This document shows positions 11,801-24,400 of a stretch of DNA of 64,000 nt, one piece after another. Source of the DNA: Strix aluco (taxonomy: Eukaryota; Chordata; Aves; Strigiformes; Strigidae); contig NC_133937.1 in the NCBI RefSeq assembly GCF_031877795.1, forward strand, positions 19,247,501 through 19,311,500. Direction: 5' to 3'. The position numbers and the translations under genes were made by a program. The notes below the pieces were generated by a model. That model did no database searches and was not told the origin of the DNA. It worked only from the letters and a program-made list of their open reading frames with translations. Numbering within the stretch: position 1 is the stretch's first letter; the number at the start of each line of letters is the position of its first letter.

Positions 11801-14800
11801 AAATCGGGTACCTCTTATTGTGTATCATGAGTCAAAGCACAAAACCAATAAAGACAGGGGAGGAGTGATGGGGGCTGTACCTGCACACAAAGGCATATAT
11901 ATTAATATAGCAGTCTGAAAATCTGCTGTCACTGCCATTTGCGCTCCAGTCCAGTCTGCTTCTGACATGGAAGAGGTGAAGAACTGATTGCAAATAAAAC
12001 ATCTGGTTCCCAAATGCTGCATTGCTTGCATAAATAGCTGTAATCAGTAACCTTAAGTTGTGCTTTTGCCAGTGTCTTTCCCTCAGAAAGCAGAGAAGAT
12101 CTTTACTTAGCCTTTAGTCCTGGAACTTCCGATGAGCTAGAAAGGACAGTTTTCTGAAAACTTCCTCTGAGCTTGCAGTAGGATAAAACAACAGTTTTGC
12201 AGTACGGCTTTAATCAGCCCTGTTGGCTTCCTGTGTTTCTTTTCTCTCTATGATACTTTATGCTGAATGTAATTACCCCTCACCTACCATAGCATATTTT
12301 CTAAAGTCTCTTTTTACTTATCTCAAAAGGAAGTAAAGCTGCCCAGGCAGCCACCAAGGTGGTCAATGGAAAAGCAGCAAGCAGTAGCAGCAGTAGTGAA
12401 GATTCTGATGAGGAAAAGACTGCACCAAAGAAGGTAAATTAGACCATGAAAAACTTAATGAACACTGTAGAAGTCTAGTAAAACTGGGTGTATCTCTGTC
12501 TTGCAGGCTTCATGAAATGTGTAGACAAAGGCACAGACTATACAGATGCTGGGCACAGTATTTTTGGCTCTCATACCTCCTTTTCCTTTATACAGTGGGA
12601 TTATGTGTGTTAGCACCTCTCTATGCACTGGCTTTCTTCTTTAATACCTCCTTACCGCTTCCTCTGCTCCTTTTACAGGAAAACATCTCGTTGTGTCATA
12701 ACCATATTGTAGTCTCCATTATATGTTCACTTTTACGTGACGCTTTTGTGCTTAGCTGTCTGTAACTTTGAGTTTTCCACTAGGGAATGTTTAAAAATGT
12801 TTTGTGCAACACAAAAAGAATCATAGTTGTGTTTAGTCAAGTGACAGTTGCTACCATTTCAGTCAGTTCTGTGCCCCTTAGTCAGAGGAGCTCCTCGTTA
12901 GGGATTCACGTGGCAGAAAACAATAGCAGAGTAGCCAGAAAAATCATGATGTTCATGTGTTTCCTAAAATCTGCATGAGAGTCTTTGTTAATCTCTCTCC
13001 CTTTGTCTTCAAAATTTGCTCTCTTAAGTGAGGTGAAGAGTTAAATAAACCACATCCAGTTGTCCCCGCAAGATTCCTGTAACTTCCTCTTTGTGTATTT
13101 CTTTTCTTCTTGTGATAAGGCTGTTCCCAAGAAATCACCTCTGCCGAAACCTGCAGCCACTCAAGCATGTCCAGGGAAAAACAAACGTGCCAAGGAAAGT
13201 TCCAGTAGTGAGGACTCATCTGACAGCTCAGACAGTGAAAAGCCACCTGCAAAACAAAAGCTGAAGTCTGGTAAGTACTAAATACCATTGCTGCTGTGTG
13301 TGGGGATGCTTTTGTTAGTCCCGCTGTCCTGGGAGAAGTGTGTGCAGGGCACAGGCAGGTCTTGCTGCACACAAGTTTCCAGGTGATGCTGGTGGTGGTA
13401 AGCTAAGTTTAGAATTCAGCTCCTCCCTCAGTGAGGGGTGTGTGGAGTGAGAGGTTCTGACAGGTTCTGCTTGGTTTGCTGCATGTCCTCTATTCAGGGA
13501 GCCTTTAAGTATGTTCTTCCTGCAGATTTCCTGTCTGCCAGGATTTGGGAAGTAATTTGTCACTGGTTTGGTTATTCTTTAACTGAAGCAATTTAAGCTT
13601 TTTAAAGTTTTTTGTGAAGTATCCAGGGCTGTGCAGTTGCAGTCCAGCAGTTGGGTTAAATGGGCCTCTGCTCAATATAGTATAGTGCTTTTAGGATTCC
13701 AGTAGAGAGCTGATCTGAGTGGAGGATCAAGCATGGAAACTCAGTCTGATTCTCTAACCAGAGGATTTGAGAAGGCAACAAACAAAAACAATCAACAATT
13801 GACATCTCTATTTTTTCTGGAAAAGTTTGGCGGCACAAGGTCACATTCTTCTAAAAGTGCAGAGAAAACTTCTGCAGAGATGATTGAGTCAGCGGAACCT
13901 TGAGAGGAGAGCTAAACTCACAGTAGAAGGGAGGTAGCACTAGGGTGGGTGTAACCTTTCAAATTATAAGCTAATACCTTTAGTTGTAGATACAGAAGGG
14001 GAATAAATGGAACCAAATAGCAGAAGTGCTTTACTCTAACTACAACAAACATGTCTGGTGCCGCTCGCATTATCATGCGGGCATCTGAATGCTGTGTCTC
14101 CCTTCATAGGTCAATACAGTGCTGTGCCGCCTCCTCAAGCTACGCAGACAAAGAAGGGCCTTGCCAAGGCCCCTACAAAAAAGGCTGAGAGCAGTGACTC
14201 TTCAGACAGTAGTGATGAGGCAGAGCAGGTGCCCCCAAAGGGCGGAGCAGGTATGTTGTGAGAAGAGGAGGCTGCAGAGGAAGTACTACATGGTGTGCAC
14301 AGTATTTTGGTTTTCTTGAAAAAGCCAGTTGACTTTGGTCTGTGTTTCTATTTGCTTCTCTGGAAGCTTCTGAATAATTTGAAGGCACCCCAAACAACGC
14401 TCTGTACAACCTGTGGATCCAAACTGTGCAGGTTGGATTACTTTGCACGTGTTAGTTTGAAAAGTCATCAGAATCTAGTATAGCAGGAATAAGACTGGTC
14501 CTTGATTGACTTCTGGTGTGCTGACTGAATGGCTGGTGCACTGAGAAAGGGAGCTTTTTCACATCTGGAAAGGTTTGGATCTTGGGACAATGGTTTGGTG
14601 TGGATGTGGCCTGTTAATTTTAAACTTGCTTTTGCAGGCAAAGCAGTAGCAGCTAAAACAATCCGTGGCCCCCAAAACAAAGCTGTGACTACCAAGAAGG
14701 CTGAATCAAGTTCTGACAGTGACTCAGGTAATTCACGAAATAAAGTTCTGATTTTTTTGTGTTAATGTCTTTATTGGTCAGGTTGCTGTATAGTGGTGTA

Positions 14801-17800
14801 TCTGCTAAGATCCTTAGCGTATGAGCTCAAAAGCTTCACAGTCTCCATAGCTAACAAGATGTGAAATTGAAAAATGGCAGCCTGCTATGCAGAGAGGAGT
14901 CTGACCATGAGACATCAGTGAGAGCATTGGCAAGTGCAGGAAGGTCTGCATGTTGCTAGATGGAAAGAGTGGGGCATCATGTGTATTGGGTTTCTCTGAG
15001 AAGGTTAATGGTTATACTTTTTTTGAGGATCTGTGTCTTAAGATTTTTGGTTTCTATTATCCCATTGTGTTTGGGAGAAATTTCCACAATAAAAAATGTT
15101 ACTGCCATACCAAGTTCAAAATAGACTCAAAAGAGGCCTTCTCCTAATGTGACCCTAGAAATGGGGGCAGTGTGCTTTGTATCTCCTGTTGATCAGGTTT
15201 AAGGTTTGCAATGCTGTATTTCCCATGTACTAGTTCACGGTGCTTCTGTTGTGTATCTCAACATCTCTGGTGCCACAGCAGGGACTGTAGGTGGCAGCTG
15301 CCTATCTGTCTGCAGACAGCTAGCACTGGACTGTGTGATCCTTCAACAAGTGGCAGGGTTTGTGTGATTTCTGGTTTTGTTGTCTAGTTTCTCACAAATG
15401 GACAAGGTTTTGATTAGTGTTATTAAAGTGTTCAGAAATGTTGGAATAGATCTGGCTTAGCATTCCAGATTGCTGTGACACATGATGCAAAGGCATATTT
15501 GTATGCAGGAGTCTCCAGTCCATCCTCAGACTGCTGCTAAACACATCTGATACAGAAAATAGAAACCTAGAATGAGACACTGTGCTGTTGCTGTCTCAGC
15601 TTTCATGCTTTGCCAATTTTATCTCCTAATTTTTGCCTCTTCTTTGATCTTTACCACATAACTTCTTTTCTTGATGTTTATTCTCCCTGAGTTCTTGGTG
15701 ATACCTGTACTTTCTCCAGTCCCTTATTTTGTACTCCTCTCGAAATACCTGCTTCCTTCTGCATGCATTAGTGAAGAACTTAAACTGTTTGTTTCTACTT
15801 CCTCCCAACAAAGAAGATATATGGAAGGATGAATGCTGTCCCCTGACCATTCCAGTGTTCATCAAATGCTGCTTATTGCCAGTTATCTAGTGGCTCAGCC
15901 TTGGGCCACAACCTGTTTTGATTTTCACTTCCCCGTGAGTTATATACATGTTATTACTAAAGTAACTTGCACCAGAGGCTTATTAACTTAAAGAACATCC
16001 TTTTTTTTTTTTTTTTTGTTTAGATTCTAGCTCTGAGGATGACAAGAAGAAGGTAGGGAGTAAGCTCTCAGCTAAACAACCTGTGATAAAGAATACTTCC
16101 AAACCAGCAAAAGTAGCTGTCAAGCCTGGACAAGCAAAGAAAGACTCCAGTTCCTCCTCAGACAGCTCAGGTATTGGGGTGGGAGGAAAGGAGAATTTCC
16201 ACATGCATGTTGTGCTTACTCAGACCTCTGTGTTTCTAGGCAGGGTATGAGGGTGTAGTTGGACAGGAATACCCATTGCAGTGTTGTTTCAAGCAGCTAA
16301 TGAAGTGCACTGCATATCAACATTGAATCTGTACGTTAGCTTCATGTTAAGGAATGGGGCTTAGCCTTGATTTTTCTTTTCTATTCTAGATTCTGATAGC
16401 TCTGACAAGAAGGCTCCTGTGAAGCCCCCAACTAAAGCAGCAACCCCTGCAACAAAGAAGTCACCAGCTGCCACAAAGAAAGCACAAAGTAGCTCTGATT
16501 CAGATAGCAGCTCCAGCAGCTCTGAGGATGAGAAAAAGAAAAGCACTTTGGCTAAATTAGCTGGCAAAGTGGGTAAGCCGGTGTCCAAACCTTCCACCCC
16601 AGCTCCCAAAGCAGGCACTTCTGACTCTGATAGCTCAAGCAGTGAAGAAGAAAAGAAGCCAGCAGTGAAACAAGCCAGCAAATCTACAGGGGCAGCAAAA
16701 GCAGCTGTGGGGAAGAAGACAGCTGCTTCTAGTAGTAGCAGCAGCTCATCTGATAGTTCCAGCGAAGAGGATGAGAAGCCCAAAAAAGCAGGGAAAGGAG
16801 CACAGAACAGTTCTAAGACCACTGCCTCCAAAGAGAAAGCAAAAGCATCCATACCAGCAGCAAACAACCTGAAATCTAAGCCAGCTGGTGGCAGCAGTGA
16901 AAGCAGCTCTGAAGAAGAGACTGGAAAAGTCAATGGAGGTATCTGCAGTCTGGGAAGTGGGTCTGTCAGGCAATGTTACTGAGCTAAGCATGAATAGGAG
17001 CCTTTCCTAAACAATATTCAGTCTAATCTCTGTGTGCTATTAGATTATGCCATCTGGTGCAGTACTGAGAGGGAATGGTTAGTTTTTAATTTGGTGTGAT
17101 GCTTTTTGTCTGTAGTTTGTATCTGCTGGCAATGAATTTGTGGTAACATGAAGTACATTTCTGTACAGTTGTTGCCAATTGCCATCTGTGCATGCACGAG
17201 ATTGTTAGTGACAGCAAGGCAGACTGCTGGAGGACCTTGTGAGTGGGACACCACAGGTGACGATGCTCCAGTGCACAATCTCAATCTTTATTCCTCCAGG
17301 AGAACAGCTTTGAATGCTCGAGTGATGTGTGCAAATGCATACTGTGCGACTCCAAGAACTGGCGAATTTTAACCGACAGAACTTTGTCAAGTGCACTAAA
17401 TCATTAATATAGAGGTACCCTATTCCACAAAATTGACTTTACCCGTTAGGATAGGATGACAAAATCTTTGCTGAGCCAGAATGGCTATTAGTGTCTGTTA
17501 CAGCAGTCTGCTTTCTGGGTGTGGTAATGCAGGGCCTGATTCTCACACCTGTGTCAACACTGGGTTTGCATTCTGGGGGAGGGATGCCATTACCTTTCCC
17601 AATACTGCAGTTACTACCTTTGAAGTTTTACTGTTGTACATCTAACAGGCATGATCAGGAAGAAACAGAAGAGGGAAGATGTTCAGGAGCCAGAGACACC
17701 ACACAGTAAAAAGGCAAAGATCAAAGCTAAAACACCACACACCGTTCCCAAGGTGAAACGGGTGAGTGAGGGTGGACGGTGGTGACTGGTGGGAGAGGCA

Positions 17801-18669
17801 TCTCTGCCTCATGAAGTAGGCTTGTTTTGGGGGGAGGCTGGGCCCACAGAATTATTTGTATTTTTGCTCCATCCTCAAGCACTTGAACCTTGTCTGGAGA
17901 ACCCTAGGGAGTGCACATACGTGCATAATATTATTCTGGCAAAGGTTGATTGGATATGCTTGCACAGGAGCATCCTTGAGCTGCCTGATCTGAAGAAGGG
18001 AAAGAATTATGAATCTGAGAAACACTTAAAGATTGAGGTGATGTGAACAGCGCTCCTTATTTGCAGAGCAAGGAGGGAAGGAGGTTGTCACTAAGGGAAT
18101 ATCATGTGCCTGTATGTGCTTACTGTATCTCATCTTCTTTAACAGGCAGCCTCTCCATTCCGCCGCGTAAGGGAAGAAGAGATTGAGGTGGATGCCCGTG
18201 TTGCTGATAACTCATTTGAAGCAAAGGTAGGGCTAGGTAGTGCCCAGAGTGGTAACACTAGGCGTCTGCAAATACATGTCAGCAGAGCAGCCTTGGTGTG
18301 CCTGTGGGCAGCCTTTTTGGTGGGAACTTTTTCCACCAGGAGGTGCTGTTAGGAAGTGTGTGAGCACTGGCAGGGGGTGTGTGGGAGAGTGGAATCAGCT
18401 TCAGTGTTATTGTACTGCTGTTTGCTGGGTAGGATGAAGTGCAAAGCCTCGCCTTTACTCTCTTGGGTACTGACCTGCATTTTTTTCTTCTCCCCCTTCA
18501 TCCTTCACAGAAAGGAGCAGCTGGTGACTGGGGTGAGAAGGCTAACAATATCCTGAAATTCACTAAAGGCAAATCTTTCCGCCATGAGAAGACAAAGAAA
18601 AAACGAGGCAGCTACCGTGGGGGCACTATATCGACCCAAGTCAATTCCGTCAAGTTTGAAAGTGACTGA
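8675..18669 (+). CDS. NOLC1, nucleolar and coiled-body phosphoprotein 1 (Nopp140), 14 coding exons
   Basis: Exons: 8675-8785, 8880-8935, 9078-9199, 10764-10879, 11666-11807, 12330-12433, 13120-13270, 14110-14250, 14638-14727, 16024-16170, 16390-16938, 17649-17761, 18146-18226, 18511-18669. All introns are GT-AG and the frame is kept throughout, giving 693 residues (the human protein is about 700). An N-terminal LisH-type dimerisation region (about residues 10-55) is followed by a basic NLS-like cluster (KKRK, 61-64). Then come about a dozen alternating Lys/Ala/Pro-rich linkers and Ser/Asp/Glu blocks such as [15 protein letters not shown]. These are typical casein kinase 2 targets. The last two exons encode the conserved SRP40/Nopp140 C-terminal domain (about 615-693). 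The family protein shuttles between nucleolus and Cajal bodies and chaperones box C/D and H/ACA snoRNPs. The start was chosen at ATG 8675 because [10 protein letters not shown] leads directly into the LisH region. Confidence 0.96.
8823..8856. repeat. (TGCC)8 microsatellite in NOLC1 intron 1
   Basis: Eight uninterrupted TGCC units plus a partial one fill roughly one third of the 94-bp first intron (8786-8879), just upstream of its polypyrimidine tract. Length variation here would change the size of an already minimal intron. Confidence 0.9.
9200..18510 (+). other. NOLC1 introns 3-13, no separate gene recognised
   Basis: The introns longer than 300 bases are 9200-10763, 10880-11665, 11808-12329, 12434-13119, 13271-14109, 14251-14637, 14728-16023, 16939-17648 and 17762-18145. 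Each is bounded by GT and AG. No snoRNA with clear paired C and D boxes, no tRNA and no interspersed repeat was recognised by eye. The acceptor of exon 10 is preceded by an unusually long T run (about 16001-16018). A covariance-model search would be needed to exclude intronic snoRNAs, which would fit a snoRNP-chaperone host gene. Confidence 0.6.
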
Positions 18670-20640
18670 GAATGTTTCCTTTAGAATTCATAAACCACCT
18701 GCTCACCAGAATGGCTTGGATGGGCATGTGGACATTATGGATGTCAACCCTGCCTGGAATGCTACCTCCCCAAGCCCATTGTGGGGCCGGCAGCTCCAGC
18801 GTGGGGATATGGGAGAGTGGTTGGATGTTTCCCCCTTTTACTTCTAATTCTGGTTTAGGCCCTTCTTTTGGAGCCATCCTTGAGCTGGTGTTAGTGGCAC
18901 CACTAGGGTAACCTCCAAGACTTAAATTTTCTACAGTCTTATTTTAAAAGGCTGGCAGGGATTTTTCACTTCAGTTTCCGGCCCATCTGGTAGAAGAAAG
19001 AGAAATCATTTTCCTGTATCTTAACCTCCCACTTCTTTTTCAGCCTCAGATACCTGTGAAATGGCAAGTATTGTAACTTGCCTTTGACCTAGTTACTGTA
19101 AGAGCAACAACTGATTTGAACCCTCTGGCTGTAATCCCCACCTGACATTTCAAGTTCACAGTCGCAGGGTTCCTCTTTACTGTTTCCTTCTTTTATGGTT
19201 TCACCTTGCAATAAATTCCTACCTTCCTCTTCCTTCCACTCCTGTTGAGGCCACTAACCAGAGTACTTAAAGAAGCAGAGTCTGAATAACCTTAGTCGAA
19301 TAACTGTATTGCTTGCAGTTGCAAGTTGGGGGCTTTTATTGGAAAGACCAAGGTCTCTGGTACTGTTGTGGCACTCTTGATAACACTTTCATTGGGAATG
19401 GAGTGGAGATGTGCAGAAACTCTTGACTGCGTGGAGGTTATGATGTTTGGCTCAGTGGGAATGGGTAAGGAGGCAGAGGAGATAAAAGCCCTCTTTTCTA
19501 CCGAGCTCTGCTTTTTCTGTGTTTTTGTTTCAGAGGCTCTGACTGCAGTGTGGCATTGCTCCTTGTTCTTTCAACAGAAAACATGCCAGCTTATGCTTAC
19601 TCCCAGCAATGTGCCATGCAGCTTGTTAGGAGTCAAGATGAATGTATCATTAATGCCTTAAATTTCTGGGTTGGATCAGTTGCTCTTTGAGCTGTTTTCC
19701 ATCTGTTAAATCCCTCTCAAGAAGAAAAATGCCAGTTTTCCCATAGCACTGAGGCAGGTAAACCCTGGTGCTGTAAGGTTTGAAGTGTTAGCTACAAGTA
19801 CATGTTTGGTATGGGAAATTTCAAACAAATTCAGTAACTTGCAGCCTAAACTGAGATTTCATGAGCAACTGAGATAATGTAATGGCCTACTGTTGTTGAG
19901 GGGTCCAGTTGCGTGACTGCCTCCTTATTTCTGGTGTAACTTGCACCTGGTGGAAAATGGTTGTCCCAGCTACTTTTTTTCCCCTGTTAGGTGGGTTAAT
20001 TTAATTTAATTTTAGTTGGTGGAGCAGTCTGCTGAGCCCATAGCTAGTATCAATTGAACAGCGGTAGTGCATGTTTGGGAAACGGGGTAGTGGGCTGTGA
20101 GAACTGCTGACCCCATCTCATGAAACTGCCAGCCACTGAAAGGTTATACAGGGCCTGATTTTCATGTTTCCATTCCCTCCCCAAAGGGTGACAGTGAGAA
20201 GAGCCTTGTTGTTACAAGAAGCTACATTTGTGTGCAAAGCAGTGTCACCTAATTGAGGGTTGGATGAGACTTGATGAGCCACCCCCATATACATGAGCTG
20301 CAACTTGTTCCAATGAGCATTTTTCAGGACTTCCCCTCTGACTTGCACAATCACTCTGGTGCCTGGATTCTAGGTTACAGTGCAGAGGGGCCCAGGAAAC
20401 CACGGTTATTACAAGGAATTAAAGGTTAGAGGCCAAAGGAGGGTGGGAAGAGTGTTTTCTGTCTGGTGATTTGAACATTATCTTGCTTGTGTGATTTCTC
20501 ATTTGCCCTCTTCTGTTTATCAGGAACTTACATTTGGAACTCTTAAATTTTTTTAAAAACTTGTGTTTCGGGGGTATTTTAAGTATGAGAATTTTAATGT
20601 GTTGGAAAATAAAGATTGCTGCCTTTGTAATCTGAGTGGA
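18670..20640 (+). terminator. NOLC1 3' UTR with two polyadenylation signals
   Basis: After the TGA at 18667-18669 there is about 2 kb without further coding exons. AATAAA hexamers lie at 19210-19215 and 20608-20613. The second is followed by a GT-rich stretch (GAGTGGACCTGG..., then GGTGTGG), as expected downstream of a cleavage site. Two transcript lengths, about 0.55 kb and 1.95 kb of UTR, are therefore plausible. Confidence 0.6.
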
Positions 20641-21649
20641 CCTGGTAGTTAAAGGTGTGGAATAGCAGGTGGGAAAAGGGAGGGTATCAGTGCTGGGGGT
20701 GAGGTAGCACTGTCTCTACATCTGTCTACAACCACTTTTTATCTCCATAGTTACACACTTGTGCATGCAACAACCCTTCAGAAGTGAAAGGTGGCCTGTG
20801 CAGCTGGCTGTCAAGTGATTCTGCAAGAAATTTGGATGAAACTCTAGGAGAATATTTGCTTATACTGAGACAAACTGAGGCTGCTTGAGTCCCTTGCCAC
20901 CAGAATATCTGGTTAGCTCTTCTCAAATATTGCTACCAAGTTAGCTGTATGGCAGCTGGCAATATCACTTAGGTAGCAACAGCCTGTGGGAATAAGTAGC
21001 CATAGGCATAACTGAAAAATTATGTATATACCTAGTTAAAAGAAGTAATTTCTGTTTCCCCTTAGATTTCTTCCTCTTCCCCGGTGCAGGGAAAGGAAAT
21101 TTGGTAACAGGTAGGGCCTGGTGGAGGTCTTGTGTGCTGTAATGCTTATTTTTACCCCTTGTGCTATGCCTCAATGGAAAGGTTGGGATGAATTAATCGC
21201 CAGGCGCACGGGGCTGTCAGTTGCTCTGTAACCAAGGCTGACTGCCACAGCCTTCCACCTCGAATGTGATGTTCTACGAGAACGTGTAGCACTATCTGTA
21301 GTTTCAGCAGCAGATGCAAAGAATGCCAGCCTTGATGGAGATCAGCACTAGACTGAGCAAGCACTGAGGGGGAAATGTTTTGTGAGACTCAAAGCTTCCA
21401 TGTGCTTGGCCTTCCTAAGGAAAAACTGCTCCCTTCACAAGCTTTTGCAGCTGCTTGGCAGCCTTAACTACATCTCTGCTCTGTGCTGCTGTCCCGGTGT
21501 AAAGGAAACGCCTCGTGGAGCACTTGAGCCTAGCTTCCCTGGGGATCAGTGGGGCAGGTTCAGCTGTGGTTAATGCTGGAACCGGACTGACAGGACATCC
21601 CCCTCTGGCACGTGCTGTACCCGTATGCGTGCCCTGGAACACCAGCGTC
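20641..21649. other. Intergenic between NOLC1 and the next CpG island
   Basis: No gene, RNA or classified repeat seen. Confidence 0.5.
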
Positions 21650-22660
21650 CCCGTGCCCCGATGCGCCGTCCATTCATTCTGCTGTCCTGACCGCGGCGTG
21701 TGCAGCCCCCTGCCCCATCCTCTCGGGGAGCCCGCGGAGGGGGCCCGGCCCTGCGCGTCCCTGGGGAGCTGCTTGGCCGCCCTTTTGACGCGCTGGCCGA
21801 GCGGGAGCTGCCGGGCGCTGCCCCAGCGGGGGGGCGGCTCTCCGGGTCCCCACCGCCGACTTTCTCGCCCCGCCTCCGGGCCGCCGAGCGCCCGCCGCGG
21901 CCCGGCTCGGCCCGTGGGTGCGGCCCCTGGGCCGGGGCTGCCCCGCCCGGCCCCGCCCGCGCCCGCCGCCGCCCGGCCTGAAAGGGGAAGGCGGGCGGGC
22001 GGCGGCTGCTCCTCTCGCAGCGCCGCGACTCGGGCCGCGCTCCACAGCGGGACGCGCTGCAGGTGGGTGCCGGCACTGCTACCGGCGGGGCGGGCGCGGC
22101 GGGGGGGGGCCCGGGGCGGGCGGTGCCGGAGGAGCCGGCACGGGAGCAGCTGCGGCCGGTGCTCCTCGTTCCCCGTCCCGCCGGGGCGGCTCTCGGCCCC
22201 GCAGGCGCGGCGCTGCCTCCCCGTCGGGGCGCCCACGACCAGCCCTGGGAGCGCCCCGCCGCCGCCGGTGCGAGCACGTCCGAGGGCTGCGGCGTCTGCC
22301 CCGCCGGGGGCCGTCCTGGCCGGCGGCCGTGCAGGGCGGGGGGGTGTCCTTCTACACACACCCCCCCCCGCGGCGCTGGCGGCGGCAGCGGGGCCGGTGG
22401 TCTGCGCGGGCGGGCTGGCCCGCCGGTATGAACTGTGGGCGCGGGCGACGGTGGCACCCGCGGGTCCTGCGCGGCTGCCGGTCGCGCTGTGGGGTGCGCT
22501 GAAGGGCTGGGCTGAGCGGTCTGAGCTCTCGGTAGAGGCACCGGAGTGCTCCTCTGCTGCTGGAAGGAGCGAAGGCAACAGTGTGAGTTCTCAGCTGTCA
22601 GCTTGGGCCTGGCTCTGCCAGGACGCGTGTGAGCAGCCTGGGTGGCTTCAACGGGGCTAC
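21650..22660 (+). promoter_or_regulatory. CpG island, probable promoter of the UGT8-like gene
   Basis: This is about 1 kb of very GC-rich, CG-dense sequence between NOLC1 and the UGT8-like coding exons, with multiple GGGCGG/CCCGCC (Sp1-type) boxes and no TATA box evident. Open frames of over 350 codons occur on both strands only because stop codons are rare at this composition; their conceptual products are Arg/Pro/Ala/Gly strings. The downstream + strand gene whose 5' UTR exon is missing is the UGT8-like gene, which makes it the likely target. Confidence 0.55.
21980..22062 (+). other. Putative non-coding first exon (donor side) of the UGT8-like gene
   Basis: The sequence GCGCTGCAG followed by GTGGGT makes a good donor after base 22062 within the CpG island. 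The UGT8-like start codon lies only 2 bases after a strong acceptor (TCTCTCCTTGCAG, ending 28793), so its transcript must have at least one upstream 5' UTR exon. Joining 22062 to 28794 gives a 6.7-kb first intron. The left edge of this exon is not visible, and the pairing is an inference. Confidence 0.35.
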
Positions 22661-24300
22661 TGAAGGGCACGAGTTAAGCATCTGCTTAACTGTGCAGGAT
22701 CAGAGCCTTGGCACCTGAACAAACGTTCAAAGCGCTTTTGTGTAACTTGCTTCATCTTCCTCTATGAGATTAGATCTCAGGAGTGTCTTCGCTCTCCTTG
22801 TTCTGCCTTCTCTCCCGGTGTATCCCTCCTCAGCCTTTGTTTATGGCAGCTCAGCCAGGTCACATTCCTCTGGTGTGCTCGGAGCCAGGGAGCTGTTTGG
22901 TTTGGTTGTTTTTTTCCTTTTTACGTGAGGGCGTCAATTGTTTTATTGAAGATAAGACTCATCTCTAGCTTCTCTACTGTAATTCTGTCAAATGTGATCA
23001 GACTAGTCTGTCAGGACTTTATCAATCCCCAGTGCTTCCTACACAAGGTTTCACAACCTTCTGGGGTGTTTAATGACTTTTCTTTTAATGTGGTGCTTCT
23101 CTGCAGAAAGAGGATGAAATGTAGGGCAGTAAGTGGAAGACTCTCGTGCCCACCCACCCCTCTTGACCGCTTCTCTAAAGTTTGGTGCACTTGTATCTAT
23201 CCAGTTTTCTTTGCAGTCTCAAGAACTTGTTCAACTTGGCTGTCATACAGACATAACACCTTCTTAAGACCAAAATGTGCATTGAACTGTCATGTGCTTT
23301 CACTTCAAGGTCTATGGCTCACATGAATATTTGGAAATGGCCCCAAGCCTTTCTGTCTCTTGCATCCAGGGATTACAAATAATGTTCTTAAGTGCTTCCA
23401 CACTGCAGACCTGAGACCTCTCACAAGGAGCACAGCCTCACATCAGCTGCTTCTGTCTTGCAACCGTGTTGCAAGCGAGGGGAAAAGGCCATCCAGAAGA
23501 ACTTGCTGTTGCAGAGCACTATGGCGTCACAAACCATCTCTGTCCTTTTCAGAAGACAACCAGGAAGCCTGTGGATATGGAGTGGGGGGAATCTCACTTA
23601 CCACCTAGGCAGATTTAATGTATGATGAGAGGCCGGGTGGGGAAGCAAATGTGTGGTGTTTGACACCATCCCCCAGCTCCATTTCTTGAAGGTGTGTGTA
23701 GTTTCAAATGCCTTGACAAGCTGAGATACAGATCTTTATTTCTCTTCTTGGTTGTTATGGACCACTGTTTTCTTTAGTACCCTGGCTGTGACCTATGGAC
23801 TGCCAACTTCCTGCTGCCCCACAGATTCCTGCCTTGCCTCTAGAGCTTCCTCTGTAAAACGCCAATGAGCCAGGAAGGATGTTGAAGATGGGCCCAAGGC
23901 CCCAAAAGTTTGGAACTGACTGGGGACTTGGGGATTGATTTGGACATCAATCTTTGTCCAAAACGGATGAGGATGAGCAGAGCGCTTCTGATGCCATTGT
24001 GTGGAACCAGTAGCACCTAGTGTGATGCAAAGTGTGAGTTATTCTGATGCTGACCTGATCACTGCTGTGGTTGTTCCCTTTGGTCTTTTGGGGATCTGGG
24101 CTTTCTTCATTCTCTGTGTTTCTTGTGGGCCGCCATGAAGATGTTGAAAGAAAAATGCTAGAAAGGTACGCTGTTTTGAGCGGACCATCTGTGCACTATT
24201 CACTCTGTGTGTGAACAATATTTTAAAAAACTCAAGGCTGTAGGCTGCCTGGGGAGGCTTATAGTTGAAGGAGAGGGTTTTTTCTTGCTCATTGTTTTCT

Positions 24301-24400
24301 ATACTAAAATACTAATACTAGTATTAGTATACTGTAATACTAATCTTAGCATACCATAATACTAATATTAGTATTGTAGTGTTAGTGTTATTTACCCAGG
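24301..24400. repeat. AT-rich cluster of TACTAA-type palindromes
   Basis: Two perfect palindromes occur within 70 bases: 22 bp at 24309-24330 (core CTAATACTAGTATTAG) and 18 bp at 24358-24375 (AATACTAATATTAGTATT). Variants of ATACTAAT lie between and after them. Such sequences can extrude cruciforms and are often unstable. Confidence 0.85.

Noticed and set aside
16024-16052. Internal donor (AAG then GTAGGG) in NOLC1 exon 10
   Set aside because: Its use would end the exon in phase 0 and shift the frame into exon 11, so it is not a likely productive variant.
16361-16933. 190-codon minus-strand open frame opposite NOLC1 exon 11
   Set aside because: It is the antisense shadow of the Ser/Lys/Glu-rich repeat coding sequence, which avoids stops on the opposite strand; it has no independent start or splice context.
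21415-22670. Several open frames of 120-387 codons on both strands
   Set aside because: They lie wholly in a CpG island where stop codons are rare, overlap in many frames, and encode only Pro/Arg/Ala/Gly-rich strings with no family resemblance.
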